From Planctomycetota bacterium (GTDB lineage Bacteria; Planctomycetota; Phycisphaerae; WQYP01), in contig JAJZDN010000031.1 of the NCBI GenBank assembly GCA_021805985.1, positions 1-44,749 on the forward strand: a stretch of 44,749 nt of DNA, given 5' to 3'. The translations under genes and the position numbers were made by a program. Positions 1 through 9,195 of this stretch are shown piece after piece (position 1 is the stretch's first letter; each line of letters starts with the position of its first letter). Below the pieces are notes generated by a model. That model was not told where the DNA came from. It searched no databases and was given only the letters and a program-made list of their open reading frames with translations.

Positions 1-150
1 CTTAGATCGAGATCCATGCAAGCGGCGGAACCATCCCCCGGCATCCCGGTAACGAGCAATCCAACCGCCGGTAAAATACAGTCAATTTTAGACAAGTCAA
101 TGGCACTGGGGATAATTACACCCGATAATGCCAGGGGCAAAAGTCCATAA
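1..150 (+). CDS. possible C-terminal end of an unknown protein, cut by the left edge
   Basis: Frame 1 is open from the first base to a TAA at 148-150 (49 codons), ending ...TPDNARGKSP. I recognise no family. It would lie 41 bases upstream of coaD on the same strand, so a shared transcript is possible. The opposite strand is also open across the left edge in one frame but has no ATG there, so the coding strand is not settled. Short length makes both readings weak. Confidence 0.3.
   Translation, partial: LRSRSMQAAEPSPGIPVTSNPTAGKIQSILDKSMALGIITPDNARGKSP
88..116 (+). promoter_or_regulatory. candidate sigma-70 type promoter upstream of coaD
   Basis: TTAGAC at 88-93, a 17-base spacer and GATAAT at 111-116 match the spacing of a vegetative promoter; a second GATAAT follows at 124-129. 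The predicted transcript start is near 123, about 70 bases before the coaD ATG. It lies inside the possible upstream reading frame, which is not unusual for an internal promoter. Inference from motif and spacing only. Confidence 0.35.
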
Positions 151-191
151 AGCTCCTGCGTAAGGCACGGTATTTGGATGTGAAAGGAAAT

Positions 192-734
192 ATGATGATA
201 AAAGCCAATAAAATCGCGGTTTTTCCCGGAACGTTTGATCCGCCCACGTTGGGACACCTCGATGTGATCCGCCGGGGCCATAAACTTTTCGATCATCTAA
301 TTGTGGCCATTGGCAAGAATCCGGAGAAGTCGGAGCTCTTTCCGGTGGCCCAAAGGCTGGAATTAATTCGGGGTCTCGTGGCCGATCTCCCGACGGTCTC
401 CGTGGAGGCCTACGAAGGGCTGACCGTGGAACTGGTGCGTAAACGTGGAGCTATTGCCATACTTCGCGGCTTGCGGAACATGACGGATCTCGAGTACGAA
501 TTTCAACTGGCTTTGACCAATCGAGCCGTGGCGGATGTGGACACCGTTTTTATTATGACCAATGAACGATTCGGCTTCACATCCAGCAGCCTGATCCGCC
601 AAATTGCGTCGCTGGGGGGCAATCTGGATAATTTAAGCGCTCTATTACCGCCGGGGGTTATTACCCACCTGCGGGAATATCGTGATAAAAAGCTGGGGCT
701 ATTCCGGGAGTCGCCCGAAAACCTTACCGAATAA
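192..734 (+). CDS. coaD: phosphopantetheine adenylyltransferase
   Basis: Transfers AMP from ATP to 4'-phosphopantetheine to give dephospho-CoA, the penultimate step of coenzyme A synthesis in the cytoplasm. The N-terminus carries the nucleotidyltransferase signature PGTFDPPTLGHLDVI with the T/HxGH motif. The family's RGLRNMTDLEYE segment and FTSSSLIRQIA near the C-terminus are also present. Total length of about 180 residues is close to the usual 160-170 plus a short tail. The frame opens with TTG at 174, but AAAGGA at 183-188 sits 3 bases before ATG 192 and 6 before ATG 195, so one of these is the start. The gene converges on lepB and overlaps its end by 11 bases, leaving no room for a separate terminator. 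Confidence 0.95.
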   Translation: MMIKANKIAVFPGTFDPPTLGHLDVIRRGHKLFDHLIVAIGKNPEKSELFPVAQRLELIRGLVADLPTVSVEAYEGLTVELVRKRGAIAILRGLRNMTDLEYEFQLALTNRAVADVDTVFIMTNERFGFTSSSLIRQIASLGGNLDNLSALLPPGVITHLREYRDKKLGLFRESPENLTE

Positions 735-2547
735 ATCTCATGCGGCCGATGTTGGGAATGATAGCCCAGTTGATGGCGCGCATCGGACGGAAGCCAGCGG
801 GCCAGTAAACCATGAAGGCGCGGCCCAGAATATACCGTTGCGGCACCACGCCCATCGGCAGGTGCATTTGGCGCAGCACAGGTTCCACACGGTACCAGGC
901 GCGAGAATCTTCACTGTCATTGGAATTGTCGCCAAGCATGAAATATTGGCCCTTCTTGAGTGTGATGGGATGGCCCATCGTACCGGTACCAGGGCGTGTG
1001 CCCCCGGGATCAATGGAACTATTATTAGGAAAGCGAATCTTCATTTGCGTGTAGTAAATATCACGCATTAACAGCAGATGGCGCAGGGTGCAGCCGCCGG
1101 TTACGTCAATTTGCACTTTGGGCGTTTCTTGTGCACCAGTCATCTTACGCACGCGCGCCACAGCCAGAGCATTGGCCAATGTCCACGGTGCCGCATACTG
1201 CAGCACCAATTGCCCGTTGATCCAGAATCGCGCCTCATGCTGGGTATTGCTCATCGCCAGACGGTACGCTTGACCAGTTTGCAGGCCGGCGGGCGCATGA
1301 AACACGCTCATGCTTTTACTTGCGACGCGCCGGTAGGTGCCAAGCTGGACATCCCATTGATAAAGTTTTAACGCACCATTGTGCGCCAGGGTAATTTGAA
1401 ACCGATTGGTGGCCGGACCAAGCGTCATGCGCACTGCTGAATCAGGGCTATGCGATATCCAGACCGTCCGCATATACAGATTACCGACCAGGTGGTGTCC
1501 GTTCCAATAAGGATTAGCGTTGTAGCCCAGATCATTATAGAGATAACTGTTACGCTGAATAAATTCCAGATGTCCGACTGCGTCCAAGCGCCCGGTGGAG
1601 AAATTAATCACCGGGCCGCCGGTAAACCACTTCCCGGCGCTACTGCTTTGCGGCTCACCCACCCATGGATTACTCCAGCGATTACCGTTGATGCGTTCCT
1701 GCCCGGCGTCAGTGGGGTAAAAGTCGTTGTTGTATACGACCTGCAGCATGGATTTCTCGACGTGCACGGGCTTGTGTGCAATTTTGCCATCAATAAATAC
1801 ATCCCCATTGACGATCTCAACGGTATTGCCCGGCAGGCCCACGAGTCGCTTAATAAAGTTCTGCTTACCAAACATCGGCTCACGAAATACCACGACATTC
1901 CATCGTTTGGGAGGCGAAAGCCAATAAAGATATTTCATTACCAGAATACGATCGCCGTTGTATGTGTAAGGAAAGTGCAACGTTTCCGAGGAATTATTGC
2001 TGCTGTAAATTCGCTTGATGATGGGTTTGCCGCGCAAGTCATCGGCGGGAACTAAAAAATGGCAATTCGGGCACATGGAGTAGCCCGGTGCGGGAATGGC
2101 ATTAGGCTGTGTCAATTCACCATTATTCACGCGCACGAGGGTGGATTCAACCTGACCGGTTTCCGCATCCCGCACGGGGAGCCATTGTTGATCAACATTG
2201 GCATTGACGTTGAAATTATATCCGCACACAGGGCAAACGGCCCGGAAATGTGCACCACTAAGCGTCGGAGCCATGGAACCGGTCGGAATAACAAATGCCT
2301 CCACGCAAAAAGTGCGGAAGGTAAACGCGAGAATCAGCGCCAGAATCACCGTTTCCAGTGTTTCGCGAAACCCAGGATTAGGCTTACCGGCGGGACTGGC
2401 AGCCTTGGGCGGTACTGGAGCGGATATTGCCGCCGCGGGCGTAAGGCTGGCCGCCGTTGGCACTACGGGTCCATTGCGAACATCCGGTGCCTGCGCCGCC
2501 GGTGGCATGTTGGGGTTATTTAATAGCGGGTTATTATCTGATTCCAT
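724..2547 (-). CDS. lepB: signal peptidase I with zinc-ribbon-like and large central insertions
   Basis: Membrane serine/lysine protease that removes signal peptides from exported proteins. In 607 residues: a Pro/Ala-rich cytoplasmic leader (1-58), one membrane segment (about 65-83), the catalytic motif PTGSMAPTL with Ser91, and the general base Lys233 in FIKRLVGLPGNTV. The box GDNSNDSEDSR (539-549) closes the S26 fold. Two segments are extra. A four-cysteine unit, CPVCG (105/108) and CPNCH (159/162), could bind zinc. About 260 residues (roughly 258-520) separate the Lys box from the GDN box and read like a beta-rich LamG-type domain. Typical bacterial enzymes have 180-320 residues. A TTG at 2565 opens the frame, but AAAAAAGGG just upstream of ATG 2547 fixes the start there. 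Convergent with coaD. Confidence 0.93.
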   Translation of the reverse strand: MESDNNPLLNNPNMPPAAQAPDVRNGPVVPTAASLTPAAAISAPVPPKAASPAGKPNPGFRETLETVILALILAFTFRTFCVEAFVIPTGSMAPTLSGAHFRAVCPVCGYNFNVNANVDQQWLPVRDAETGQVESTLVRVNNGELTQPNAIPAPGYSMCPNCHFLVPADDLRGKPIIKRIYSSNNSSETLHFPYTYNGDRILVMKYLYWLSPPKRWNVVVFREPMFGKQNFIKRLVGLPGNTVEIVNGDVFIDGKIAHKPVHVEKSMLQVVYNNDFYPTDAGQERINGNRWSNPWVGEPQSSSAGKWFTGGPVINFSTGRLDAVGHLEFIQRNSYLYNDLGYNANPYWNGHHLVGNLYMRTVWISHSPDSAVRMTLGPATNRFQITLAHNGALKLYQWDVQLGTYRRVASKSMSVFHAPAGLQTGQAYRLAMSNTQHEARFWINGQLVLQYAAPWTLANALAVARVRKMTGAQETPKVQIDVTGGCTLRHLLLMRDIYYTQMKIRFPNNSSIDPGGTRPGTGTMGHPITLKKGQYFMLGDNSNDSEDSRAWYRVEPVLRQMHLPMGVVPQRYILGRAFMVYWPAGFRPMRAINWAIIPNIGRMRFIR

Positions 2548-2661
2548 GCGAATCCCTTTTTTCAACTCGTCGTAGAACTATTTTACCCGCAGTGGCAAAT
2601 CCTGATTTCCCGCAGTCGCACGGAGGCGTCATATCCCGGTCGGGCGATCTTTGCATAGGAT

Positions 2662-4083
2662 TTACATCGCGTGCGCCCCCCCCACCATAGCTGCATCCAT
2701 AACCGCTTCAGAAAGTGTTGGATGGGCATGAATGGTGGAGGCAATTTCACTGCGCGTGGCTTCCAGCCTGCGGGCCAGAACCAGTTCGGCCAGCATTTCC
2801 GTTGCTTCGGCACCCAGTAAATGCGCTCCGAGAAGTTCACCATATTTTTTGTCAAAAATTAATTTAACAAAGCCTTCCGGCTCGCCCATGGCCTGGGCTT
2901 TACCATTGGCGGCAAAATTATATTTGCCGATTTCATAATCCAGTGTTTTTTCTTTGCACTGTTTTTCAGTCAGACCCACGCTGGCCACCTGGGGGTAGCA
3001 ATAGGTGCAGCCGGGGATTGTATCGTAATCCATTTCCCGCTTATTGACCTCAAACATACGCTCCACGGCAATGGTTGCCTCCATGCTCGCTACATGCGCA
3101 AGCCAGGGCGGCCCGATCACATCGCCCGCGGCGTAGATACCATCTACGGACGTTTTGAAGCTCTTATCGACCTTAATGGCACCGCGATCCATCATGGGCG
3201 TGGCCGTGGGGGCAAAAAGGTTTTCCACGTTTCCCGTCACGCCGACTGCCAAGAGCACCAGGTCAACCGCTATTGTTTCACTCTTACCATCCCGTGACAA
3301 CGTTACCACAGCACCATCGGATTTTACTTCCACCTTTTCCGTTTTACAGTTGGTGCGGATATCCATGCCGCGCTTCTTGAAAATGGCTTCCAGGCGCGTG
3401 CTCACATCCGAATCCTCAATAGGCAGGATATTGGGCAGCATTTCCACCAGCGTCACCTGCGTGCCAAAGGCGTTGTACACATACGCAAATTCGACGCCAA
3501 TCGCCCCCGCGCCAATAATGAGCATTTTCCCCGGAATTTTGGGAAGTATCATCGCCTCCCGGCTGGTGATAATTCTTTTTCCATCCGGCTTGATGGTCGG
3601 CAAATCTCTACTGCGCGCGCCGGTACAAATCAGAATTTTATCGGTTTGCAACGTGCTGGTCACCGTGCCCTTCTCGTCGCGTACTTCCACCATTCCGGGC
3701 TTGGGAATAAAGGCTGTGCCGGAAAATTTTGAGACTTTATTTTTCTTAAACAGAAATTCAATGCCCTTGCTCATCGTGACCGCCACCGATCGGCTGCGCG
3801 CTACAATTTTATCCCACTGCATTTTTTCTGTGTTTACGGTAATGCCGTAATCATTGGCCGCACGGTGCATCTGGTGCATGACATGAGCGTCCTGAATCAG
3901 AGCTTTGGTGGGAATGCAACCCCAGTTCAGGCAAATACCGCCCAGTTCCGCACGCTCAACACACGCCACTTTTTTTCCAAGCTGCCCCGCCCGCACCGCC
4001 GCGACATAACCCGCCGGACCGGAACCGACAATAACCAGATCAAATTTTTCTTCTACCACAAATAACTCCTGCTCGGCCACCAT
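2662..4083 (-). CDS. lpdA: dihydrolipoyl dehydrogenase
   Basis: FAD enzyme (E3) that reoxidises dihydrolipoamide with NAD+ for 2-oxoacid dehydrogenase complexes and the glycine cleavage system. Visible features are the FAD-binding IVGSGPAGYVAA near residue 20, the redox disulfide GGICLNWGCIPTKAL (Cys51, Cys56), the second dinucleotide motif IIGAGAIGVEFAYVY, FAD-contacting IYAAGDV, and the C-terminal catalytic AHPTLSEAV (His-Glu dyad). Length of 473 is normal. No E1/E2 or lipoate gene is adjacent, so the partner complex cannot be named. Two starts compete: ATG 4083 with a weak AAGGG, and GTG 4059 with an excellent AGGAG six bases upstream, which would give 465 residues beginning (M)VEEKFDLVIVG. 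The GTG start is quite likely the real one. Confidence 0.97.
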   Translation of the reverse strand: MVAEQELFVVEEKFDLVIVGSGPAGYVAAVRAGQLGKKVACVERAELGGICLNWGCIPTKALIQDAHVMHQMHRAANDYGITVNTEKMQWDKIVARSRSVAVTMSKGIEFLFKKNKVSKFSGTAFIPKPGMVEVRDEKGTVTSTLQTDKILICTGARSRDLPTIKPDGKRIITSREAMILPKIPGKMLIIGAGAIGVEFAYVYNAFGTQVTLVEMLPNILPIEDSDVSTRLEAIFKKRGMDIRTNCKTEKVEVKSDGAVVTLSRDGKSETIAVDLVLLAVGVTGNVENLFAPTATPMMDRGAIKVDKSFKTSVDGIYAAGDVIGPPWLAHVASMEATIAVERMFEVNKREMDYDTIPGCTYCYPQVASVGLTEKQCKEKTLDYEIGKYNFAANGKAQAMGEPEGFVKLIFDKKYGELLGAHLLGAEATEMLAELVLARRLEATRSEIASTIHAHPTLSEAVMDAAMVGGAHAM

Positions 4084-4099
4084 CGGCCCTTATCAATAA

Positions 4100-4128
4100 A
4101 TTGTATGCGAACGCTTTCCCGCCGCCAA
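4100..4128 (-). promoter_or_regulatory. predicted promoter of lpdA
   Basis: On the minus strand TTGGCG (4128-4123), a 17-base spacer and TACAAT (4105-4100) form a well-spaced sigma-70 type promoter. Transcription should begin near 4093, about 10 bases before ATG 4083 and 34 before GTG 4059. The latter leaves room for the AGGAG site and so favours the GTG start. Confidence 0.5.
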
Positions 4129-4156
4129 TGACGTGCTATCACCGCGTGCCCGGCGC

Positions 4157-5245
4157 TTACTCGGTGACTTCCAGCTTCAAAGATTTTGCCGCCGGGCGGG
4201 TCATGTTGCGCACGCTGATCTGCCCGGCGAGATTTTCCACAATGCTGTCGAGAAAACTCTGGGACGGTGAACCGGTTTTGAAACCCGCAAAGAGTTCTCC
4301 CTTATCCCCGTGCCGTGGAATGCGGATATCCATGGGCAGTTCGCCCAGGAAAGGCAGGCCCATTTCCTGGGCCATACGTTGCGTGCCGCCGCGCCCGAAA
4401 AGGTCGTATTGTGTTCCATGATCGCAGACAAAATAACTCATATTCTCCACCACCCCCAGAATTGATACGCCCAACTGCTGGAACATTCGCACCGCCCGGC
4501 GTGCATCCATCAGCGCCACTTCCTGCGGCGTAGCCACGATCACCGCGCCGGTCAATGGAATAGATTGTGCCAAAGTCAAAGACACATCTCCGGTGCCCGG
4601 CGGTAAATCGACCACCAGATAATCCAGATCACCCCATTGCACCTGCTCAAGAAACTGCTTGATGACGCCGTGCACCATCGGGCCACGCCAGATGAGAGCT
4701 TTTTCACGCGGAACAATAAACCCAATGGACATGACTTTAATGCTCTGTCCGTGCGGCCCCACGACAAACGGGATGATTTTGTCCCCCTGCACCGCCGGTG
4801 ATTGCGCTTCCAAACCAGTCATGGTGGGAATCGATGGGCCATAGACATCGGCATCCATAAGCCCAACGGTTGCGCCGCGCAAAGCCAGTCCGGCCGCGAT
4901 AGCCACCGAAATTGTACTTTTACCTACGCCCCCTTTGCCCGCCCCCACCGCAATAATATTTTTTACGCCCGGAAGAATCGTACGCGGATCGCTTCCCGAT
5001 CGCACCCGGCTGCTAAGGGTAATATCCACTTTTGTAATGCCCGGCACACGCACCACCGCCGCCGTGACATCGGCGCGAATTCGATCCTTAAGCGGGCAGG
5101 CCGGCGTGGTAAGTTCCACATCAATTTTGGCCGTTGCACCATGCACCTCAACGGACTTCACCATGTTGAGGCTCACAATATCCTTGAACAATTCGGGATC
5201 CTGAACCGAACGCAGTGCTTCAAGTACGTCTTCCTTCGATGCCAT
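4157..5245 (-). CDS. mrp: Mrp/NBP35-type iron-sulfur carrier ATPase lacking the CxxC motif
   Basis: P-loop ATPase of the Mrp/ApbC family, which holds and delivers Fe-S clusters in the cytoplasm. Residues 1-80 form the N-terminal MIP18/DUF59 domain (SVQDPELFKDIVSLNMV). The deviant Walker A is GAGKGGVGKST (101-111), Walker B is YLVVDLPPGTGD (209-220), and VENMSYF is the family box. Most relatives have CxxC just after this box, bridging a cluster between subunits; here only one cysteine remains (Cys274 in FVCDHGTQYDLFG). Length of 362 is typical. An upstream ATG in frame (5332) adds 29 residues without a good ribosome site, whereas GGAAG lies 8 bases before ATG 5245. Downstream comes lpdA, 73 bases away and with its own promoter. 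Confidence 0.93.
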   Translation of the reverse strand: MASKEDVLEALRSVQDPELFKDIVSLNMVKSVEVHGATAKIDVELTTPACPLKDRIRADVTAAVVRVPGITKVDITLSSRVRSGSDPRTILPGVKNIIAVGAGKGGVGKSTISVAIAAGLALRGATVGLMDADVYGPSIPTMTGLEAQSPAVQGDKIIPFVVGPHGQSIKVMSIGFIVPREKALIWRGPMVHGVIKQFLEQVQWGDLDYLVVDLPPGTGDVSLTLAQSIPLTGAVIVATPQEVALMDARRAVRMFQQLGVSILGVVENMSYFVCDHGTQYDLFGRGGTQRMAQEMGLPFLGELPMDIRIPRHGDKGELFAGFKTGSPSQSFLDSIVENLAGQISVRNMTRPAAKSLKLEVTE

Positions 5246-5361
5246 ATTTTTGTCTTCCAGCCGTGCAAATACAATCATCCGCAGCCAACGCCGCACCAAC
5301 TTGACGATTGTACCCGCTAACCACCCGCGCAACTATGACGCGCAAGGCGCATACTCTCATA

Positions 5362-5432
5362 GAACGCCATGGTGATAACCCGGTAGTGGGTTGGCGGCAC
5401 TGGATCAACCACCGGATTATCATCCGGTGCTC
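5362..5432. repeat. 71-bp imperfect hairpin repeat, copy 1
   Basis: One of three copies in the window. The left arm contains GGTGATAACCCGGTAGT and the right arm is close to its reverse complement (ACCACCGGATTATCATCC), enclosing a loop of about 17-19 bases, so transcripts from either strand can fold into one long stem. It lies downstream of fucI and upstream of the mrp start. The outer left end (GAACGCC) is less conserved than in copy 3. Confidence 0.8.
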
Positions 5433-5454
5433 GGGGAAAACGCATTGTGCCACG

Positions 5455-5525
5455 GAGCATCGTGGTGATAACCCGGTGGTGGGTTGGCGGCACTGGATCA
5501 ACCACCGGATTATCATCCGGTGCTG
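5455..5525. repeat. 71-bp imperfect hairpin repeat, copy 2
   Basis: Nearly identical to copy 1 and in the same orientation, offset by 92 bases, so the pair looks like a tandem duplication of the element plus about 22 bases of spacer. The left arm GGTGATAACCCGGTGGT pairs with ACCACCGGATTATCATCC. It begins only 15 bases beyond the fucI stop codon and could cap or terminate that transcript. Confidence 0.8.
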
Positions 5526-5539
5526 GGGGAAGGCGCGGA

Positions 5540-7360
5540 TTAATATTTCCCATATAGCGGGCCGAAATTGCGGCAGGCTGCAAAATCTGCGGCTTGCGGC
5601 TCGGCAGCGCCAAAGGCGGTCCAGACGGCGGGCCGGAAAATGCGCTCCTCCGGCACATTGTGCATGTACACCGGAATACGCAACATTGCCGCCAACGTAA
5701 TAAGCTCATGGCCAATATGGCCGGAGCTTAATGCACAGTGATTAGCGCCCCAATTGTTCATCACCGTATACACGTCACGAAAGGCCCCGTGCCCTGTACA
5801 GCGCGGTGCAAACCAGGTGGTGGGCCATGTCGGGTTGGTGCGTTTGTCGAGAATATCATGAACGTTGGATGGCAAATCGACGGTCACGCCTTCTGCGATC
5901 TGCAAGGCCGGCCCCAAGCCCTTGATAAGATTCACGCGCGCCGCCGTCACCGGCATTCCGCCCCGGGTACAATAGCGCACAGAAAAACCACCCCCGCGGA
6001 AATATTCATAGATAGCCGGGCACCATTGAGCCGCGCTAATGCAAGCTGCAGCCTCCTGCGGCTTTATCTGCCACCAAGGCTTGATGGCCGGATGTGAATT
6101 CTGTGTTTGGCAACCCGTTGCATCTAATGCTGCGGAGCCACTGTTAATCAAATGCAGTATTCCACCTGCGGCGTCATCCTGAAGTTCGTGCCCGGTCGCC
6201 TGAAACACGGATTGGGGACTCCAATAGGTGCGCACATCGGCAAATACCTGGGCTGATCCAGTAAGCAAATGGCCGAAAAGCATGGTGGCCCCGTTGAGAG
6301 CGTCATTTTCTGTCGCAACAATGTATGGCTGCCGGATGCCGCTCCAATCAAATGAGGAATTCAAAATTGTTTCCAGATAATCCCCATTAGGATAATGATC
6401 CGTCCATTGCCGTTGCCCCTGAAAACCGGCGGCAATTGCGTTATATCCTAAGGCTTCTTCCCCATGACCAAGCTTTGCTAACTGCGGATTACCGACCATC
6501 AGATCGCGCACGATGATCGCCATTTTTACGCAGTGTTCCCATTCTTTGTTCTTTTCCCCTCGACTGCGCCGACTGGCGGCGCTGTTAGCATCGAGGCCCT
6601 CGGCGCAGTTGGCTTTCGTCCATTTCAAAGCTTGCGCGAATTCCTGGGGATCAAAAATATTGCGGTCAATTCTTCGCGCCAGTTCGGTCATATCGACATT
6701 CATGACCCGCATGCCCAGATACGTTTCAAAAAAACTTGCATCCACCGCGGACCCGGCGATACCCATAGATACAGAGCCAATCGAGCAATACGACCTGCCA
6801 CGCATATCCGCAACAGCCACGGCCGCACGGGCGAACTGCAGTAATTTTTGTTGCACATCTTCGGGTATTGCGGTCTGGTCGGCACTTTGAACATCCTGAC
6901 CGTAGATATTAAACGCCGGCAGCCCCTTCTGACTGTGGGCCGCTCCGATCGCCGCCAGATACACCGCCCCGGGTCGTTCGGTGCCATTAAATCCCCACAC
7001 CGCTTTAGGAATCAGCGGATCCATATCCATGGTTTCTGAACCGTAACACCAGCAGGGGCTGACTGTGATGGACGCCCCTACGCCTTGCACCGCAAATTTT
7101 CGCGCACACAATGCCGCTTCCGCCAGAGAGCCGATTGTGGTATCCGCCAGAACGCATTGCACTTTTGTGCCATCCGCGTGGCGCAGATTTGCGGTTAATA
7201 ATCGCGCCACACTCTGTGCCATGTCCATGGTCTGCTTTTCCAGCGATTCCCGCACTCCCCCGCGCCGCGCGTCAATGGTAGGACGAATACCAATTTTGGC
7301 ATTTGGTACTACCAGGCGGTTTTTCGGGGCGTTGATGACGATGTTTTCAGTGTTGCTCAT
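5540..7360 (-). CDS. fucI: L-fucose isomerase
   Basis: Converts L-fucose to L-fuculose (and D-arabinose to D-ribulose) with a divalent metal ion. The N-terminal signature [19 protein letters not shown], the central [21 protein letters not shown], the ATENDALNG loop and the C-terminal [30 protein letters not shown] follow the E. coli FucI pattern, whose metal ligands are one Glu, one Asp and one His in these blocks. The length of 606 matches the family (about 590). AAGGA seven bases before ATG 7360 supports the start. No fuculokinase, aldolase, permease or fucosidase is adjacent, so the rest of the pathway must lie elsewhere. The gene follows the NuoN-like gene on the same strand after 266 bases. 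Confidence 0.96.
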   Translation of the reverse strand: MSNTENIVINAPKNRLVVPNAKIGIRPTIDARRGGVRESLEKQTMDMAQSVARLLTANLRHADGTKVQCVLADTTIGSLAEAALCARKFAVQGVGASITVSPCWCYGSETMDMDPLIPKAVWGFNGTERPGAVYLAAIGAAHSQKGLPAFNIYGQDVQSADQTAIPEDVQQKLLQFARAAVAVADMRGRSYCSIGSVSMGIAGSAVDASFFETYLGMRVMNVDMTELARRIDRNIFDPQEFAQALKWTKANCAEGLDANSAASRRSRGEKNKEWEHCVKMAIIVRDLMVGNPQLAKLGHGEEALGYNAIAAGFQGQRQWTDHYPNGDYLETILNSSFDWSGIRQPYIVATENDALNGATMLFGHLLTGSAQVFADVRTYWSPQSVFQATGHELQDDAAGGILHLINSGSAALDATGCQTQNSHPAIKPWWQIKPQEAAACISAAQWCPAIYEYFRGGGFSVRYCTRGGMPVTAARVNLIKGLGPALQIAEGVTVDLPSNVHDILDKRTNPTWPTTWFAPRCTGHGAFRDVYTVMNNWGANHCALSSGHIGHELITLAAMLRIPVYMHNVPEERIFRPAVWTAFGAAEPQAADFAACRNFGPLYGKY

Positions 7361-7626
7361 AATCCAGTCCTTATGATTTCATATTCATACTTTTGTTAAG
7401 CGCGGATGTTCATTTTTCCAGCGCTAAATCCCGGGCAAGTGCGACAAGTCGATAGTGAACCGGCTTGGCGAACCACCCGTTCGGGATGTGATTCAATATT
7501 ACGGCACAGCGGCCACAATGCCCAGAGATGCTTCAGTGTTTGACGGAAAACGAAGATGCCTTGACGTAAAAGCAAAGCTAGGGGCTGCCGGAGAGGCCTT
7601 CCCGGCGATCGCCGCACCCGGCGTGT

Positions 7627-9099
7627 TCACCGCGCTACCCATGAGGGAGCAAATGCGGTGGCCAGTTGCTGAATTGGATTGTACGCCAGCAACGCCAAGG
7701 CATTCAAGATCCCGGCCGCCGTCAACAGCAGCAATAGCCCGGCTGTCAAACGCCGCCTCTTTCGTCGCTTATCTGTAGCGGGTGGCGGCTCGTCGATTTC
7801 CGGCAGCCCCATAAGTGCATAAGCTCCAACACGCATCACCGCACCGCTGCCCAATAAAAGTCCCAATGCGTTGATCCCTAACACGATCAGCCCCAGTACG
7901 GTGCCACGTCCCACGGCCAGAAACAAGTCTACTCGGGCCATGCTTCCCAATGTCGGTGGAAGGCCGCCAAGCGATAATAGCGCCACGAGCAAAAGCAGCG
8001 CGTGCATAGGTTTTACGCGAGCAAATGACGGCCATTGCTGCTTTATTCCCAATGCTTTTCGGCCGAAAATCCCAACGGATGAGCCAATCGCAATCCCCAC
8101 GGTAAGGGCGTATAACAGCACACACCCCACCAGATCCGCAGGGGCCACATGAACTAGAGAAATTCCGGCGGCCAGAGTCACAAAAGTGCAGGCCATGAAT
8201 ATCCCGACGATATTTCCCAAAATATCCGGGACCGCAAACTGGACCAAAGCTTTAACCCCATACGCGACAACCGCCGCAGCCCCCAGACCAATGACCGTCA
8301 GTGTGACGACGTTGGCGGCCACGGGTGCGATGAAAATCAAATGGTGCAAAATTCGCAGATAGGCCGCGCAGGATCCAATGGCGGGTACCAGCAACAAAAA
8401 CAAAACGGTGGACGCGGGCGCATCACCGGCGGCGTTACCATACCACCAGATCAGTGGAAGTCCGCCTGCCCAGAATAAAATGGGGGTAATAAATAAAACC
8501 ACCACCATGCCGCCCCACGCTGATGCGGCGCGCGGGGCGGTAATTAGCGTGTGGCCGATCTGCAGGCCAAAACATCCATGGGCCAGGGCTGCCAGCGCCA
8601 AAAGCATTACCAGTAAGCTTCCCAGCAGCGCTACGGTTGTAAACGCCAGATCATCGCCTGTCCCAAAGATAAATGGCATGGCCAGGGGAAGCGATGCCAA
8701 GAGCATACACCCGGCCATAACCGGCAAGCTGTGCAATGCGGGCATCAAACTCCAACCTATTGTGCTAAGGGTAATCAACAGGCAAAATCGCAAATCTCCA
8801 TGCCCGCTGTGACTTCGCAGCCGCCTGGTCATCACTGCTGCAGTTGCGATAAGCAAAATGGCGCAGGTCAATATCCACCCCATGGGATCTATCACTAACC
8901 AGTGCGATATCCAGGGGGATAGATAGTCCGATGGCGCGGTGCCAAACGTTTGACGGTAAAACCGCAATTGCGTCAGCGTTGCAATAGCCATGCCTGTAAA
9001 ACAGATCATGACGCTCACCGAGCGCGAAGTGGCGGCGGGCAGCAGCGCCGTAAGTGCCAGAAGCACGGCGGTAACCAACAGCACAATCTGCGGTGCCAA
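7627..9099 (-). CDS. NuoN-like membrane subunit, degenerate antiporter-like protein
   Basis: A very hydrophobic protein of 490 residues with about 13-14 predicted membrane segments, third in an L-M-N ordered set, which identifies it as the NuoN (complex I subunit N) counterpart. Aligning FWAGGLPLIWW...GDAPASTVLFLLLVPAIGSCAAYLRIL (209-251) with the canonical FK..vPFHmW...GAPtpvtaF...pK block shows the loop but with both lysines gone (Trp210, Ala240). The glutamate of the fifth helix is also absent (MLLASLPL, 132-139). The protein is therefore unlikely to pump protons in the usual way. No ATG, GTG or TTG sits behind the strong AGGAG near 9132; the nearest in-frame codon is CTG at 9123, while TTG 9099 has no ribosome site. 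The true start is uncertain. Confidence 0.7.
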   Translation of the reverse strand: MAPQIVLLVTAVLLALTALLPAATSRSVSVMICFTGMAIATLTQLRFYRQTFGTAPSDYLSPWISHWLVIDPMGWILTCAILLIATAAVMTRRLRSHSGHGDLRFCLLITLSTIGWSLMPALHSLPVMAGCMLLASLPLAMPFIFGTGDDLAFTTVALLGSLLVMLLALAALAHGCFGLQIGHTLITAPRAASAWGGMVVVLFITPILFWAGGLPLIWWYGNAAGDAPASTVLFLLLVPAIGSCAAYLRILHHLIFIAPVAANVVTLTVIGLGAAAVVAYGVKALVQFAVPDILGNIVGIFMACTFVTLAAGISLVHVAPADLVGCVLLYALTVGIAIGSSVGIFGRKALGIKQQWPSFARVKPMHALLLLVALLSLGGLPPTLGSMARVDLFLAVGRGTVLGLIVLGINALGLLLGSGAVMRVGAYALMGLPEIDEPPPATDKRRKRRRLTAGLLLLLTAAGILNALALLAYNPIQQLATAFAPSWVAR

Positions 9100-9195
9100 G
9101 ATTGCAAGAGCGTGGTAAGTCAGGCGTGGCTCTCCTGTGCGATTATTTTAGATGAAACCATTTTTAACATTCATTTTCCCAGCCATCCCCGGCGA

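Noticed and set aside
5362-5525. Start of a CRISPR array
   Set aside because: Only two units, each long and internally palindromic, with a third dispersed copy; no repeat-spacer periodicity and no cas genes.
5220-5715. Overlapping frames on both strands around 5.2-5.7 kb
   Set aside because: They are produced by the two hairpin repeat copies and show the repeat translated twice; not genes.
7396-7617. 73-codon minus-strand frame between the NuoN-like gene and fucI
   Set aside because: Arg/Leu-rich with no ribosome site or conserved motif; the gap of 266 bases is treated as a promoter region.
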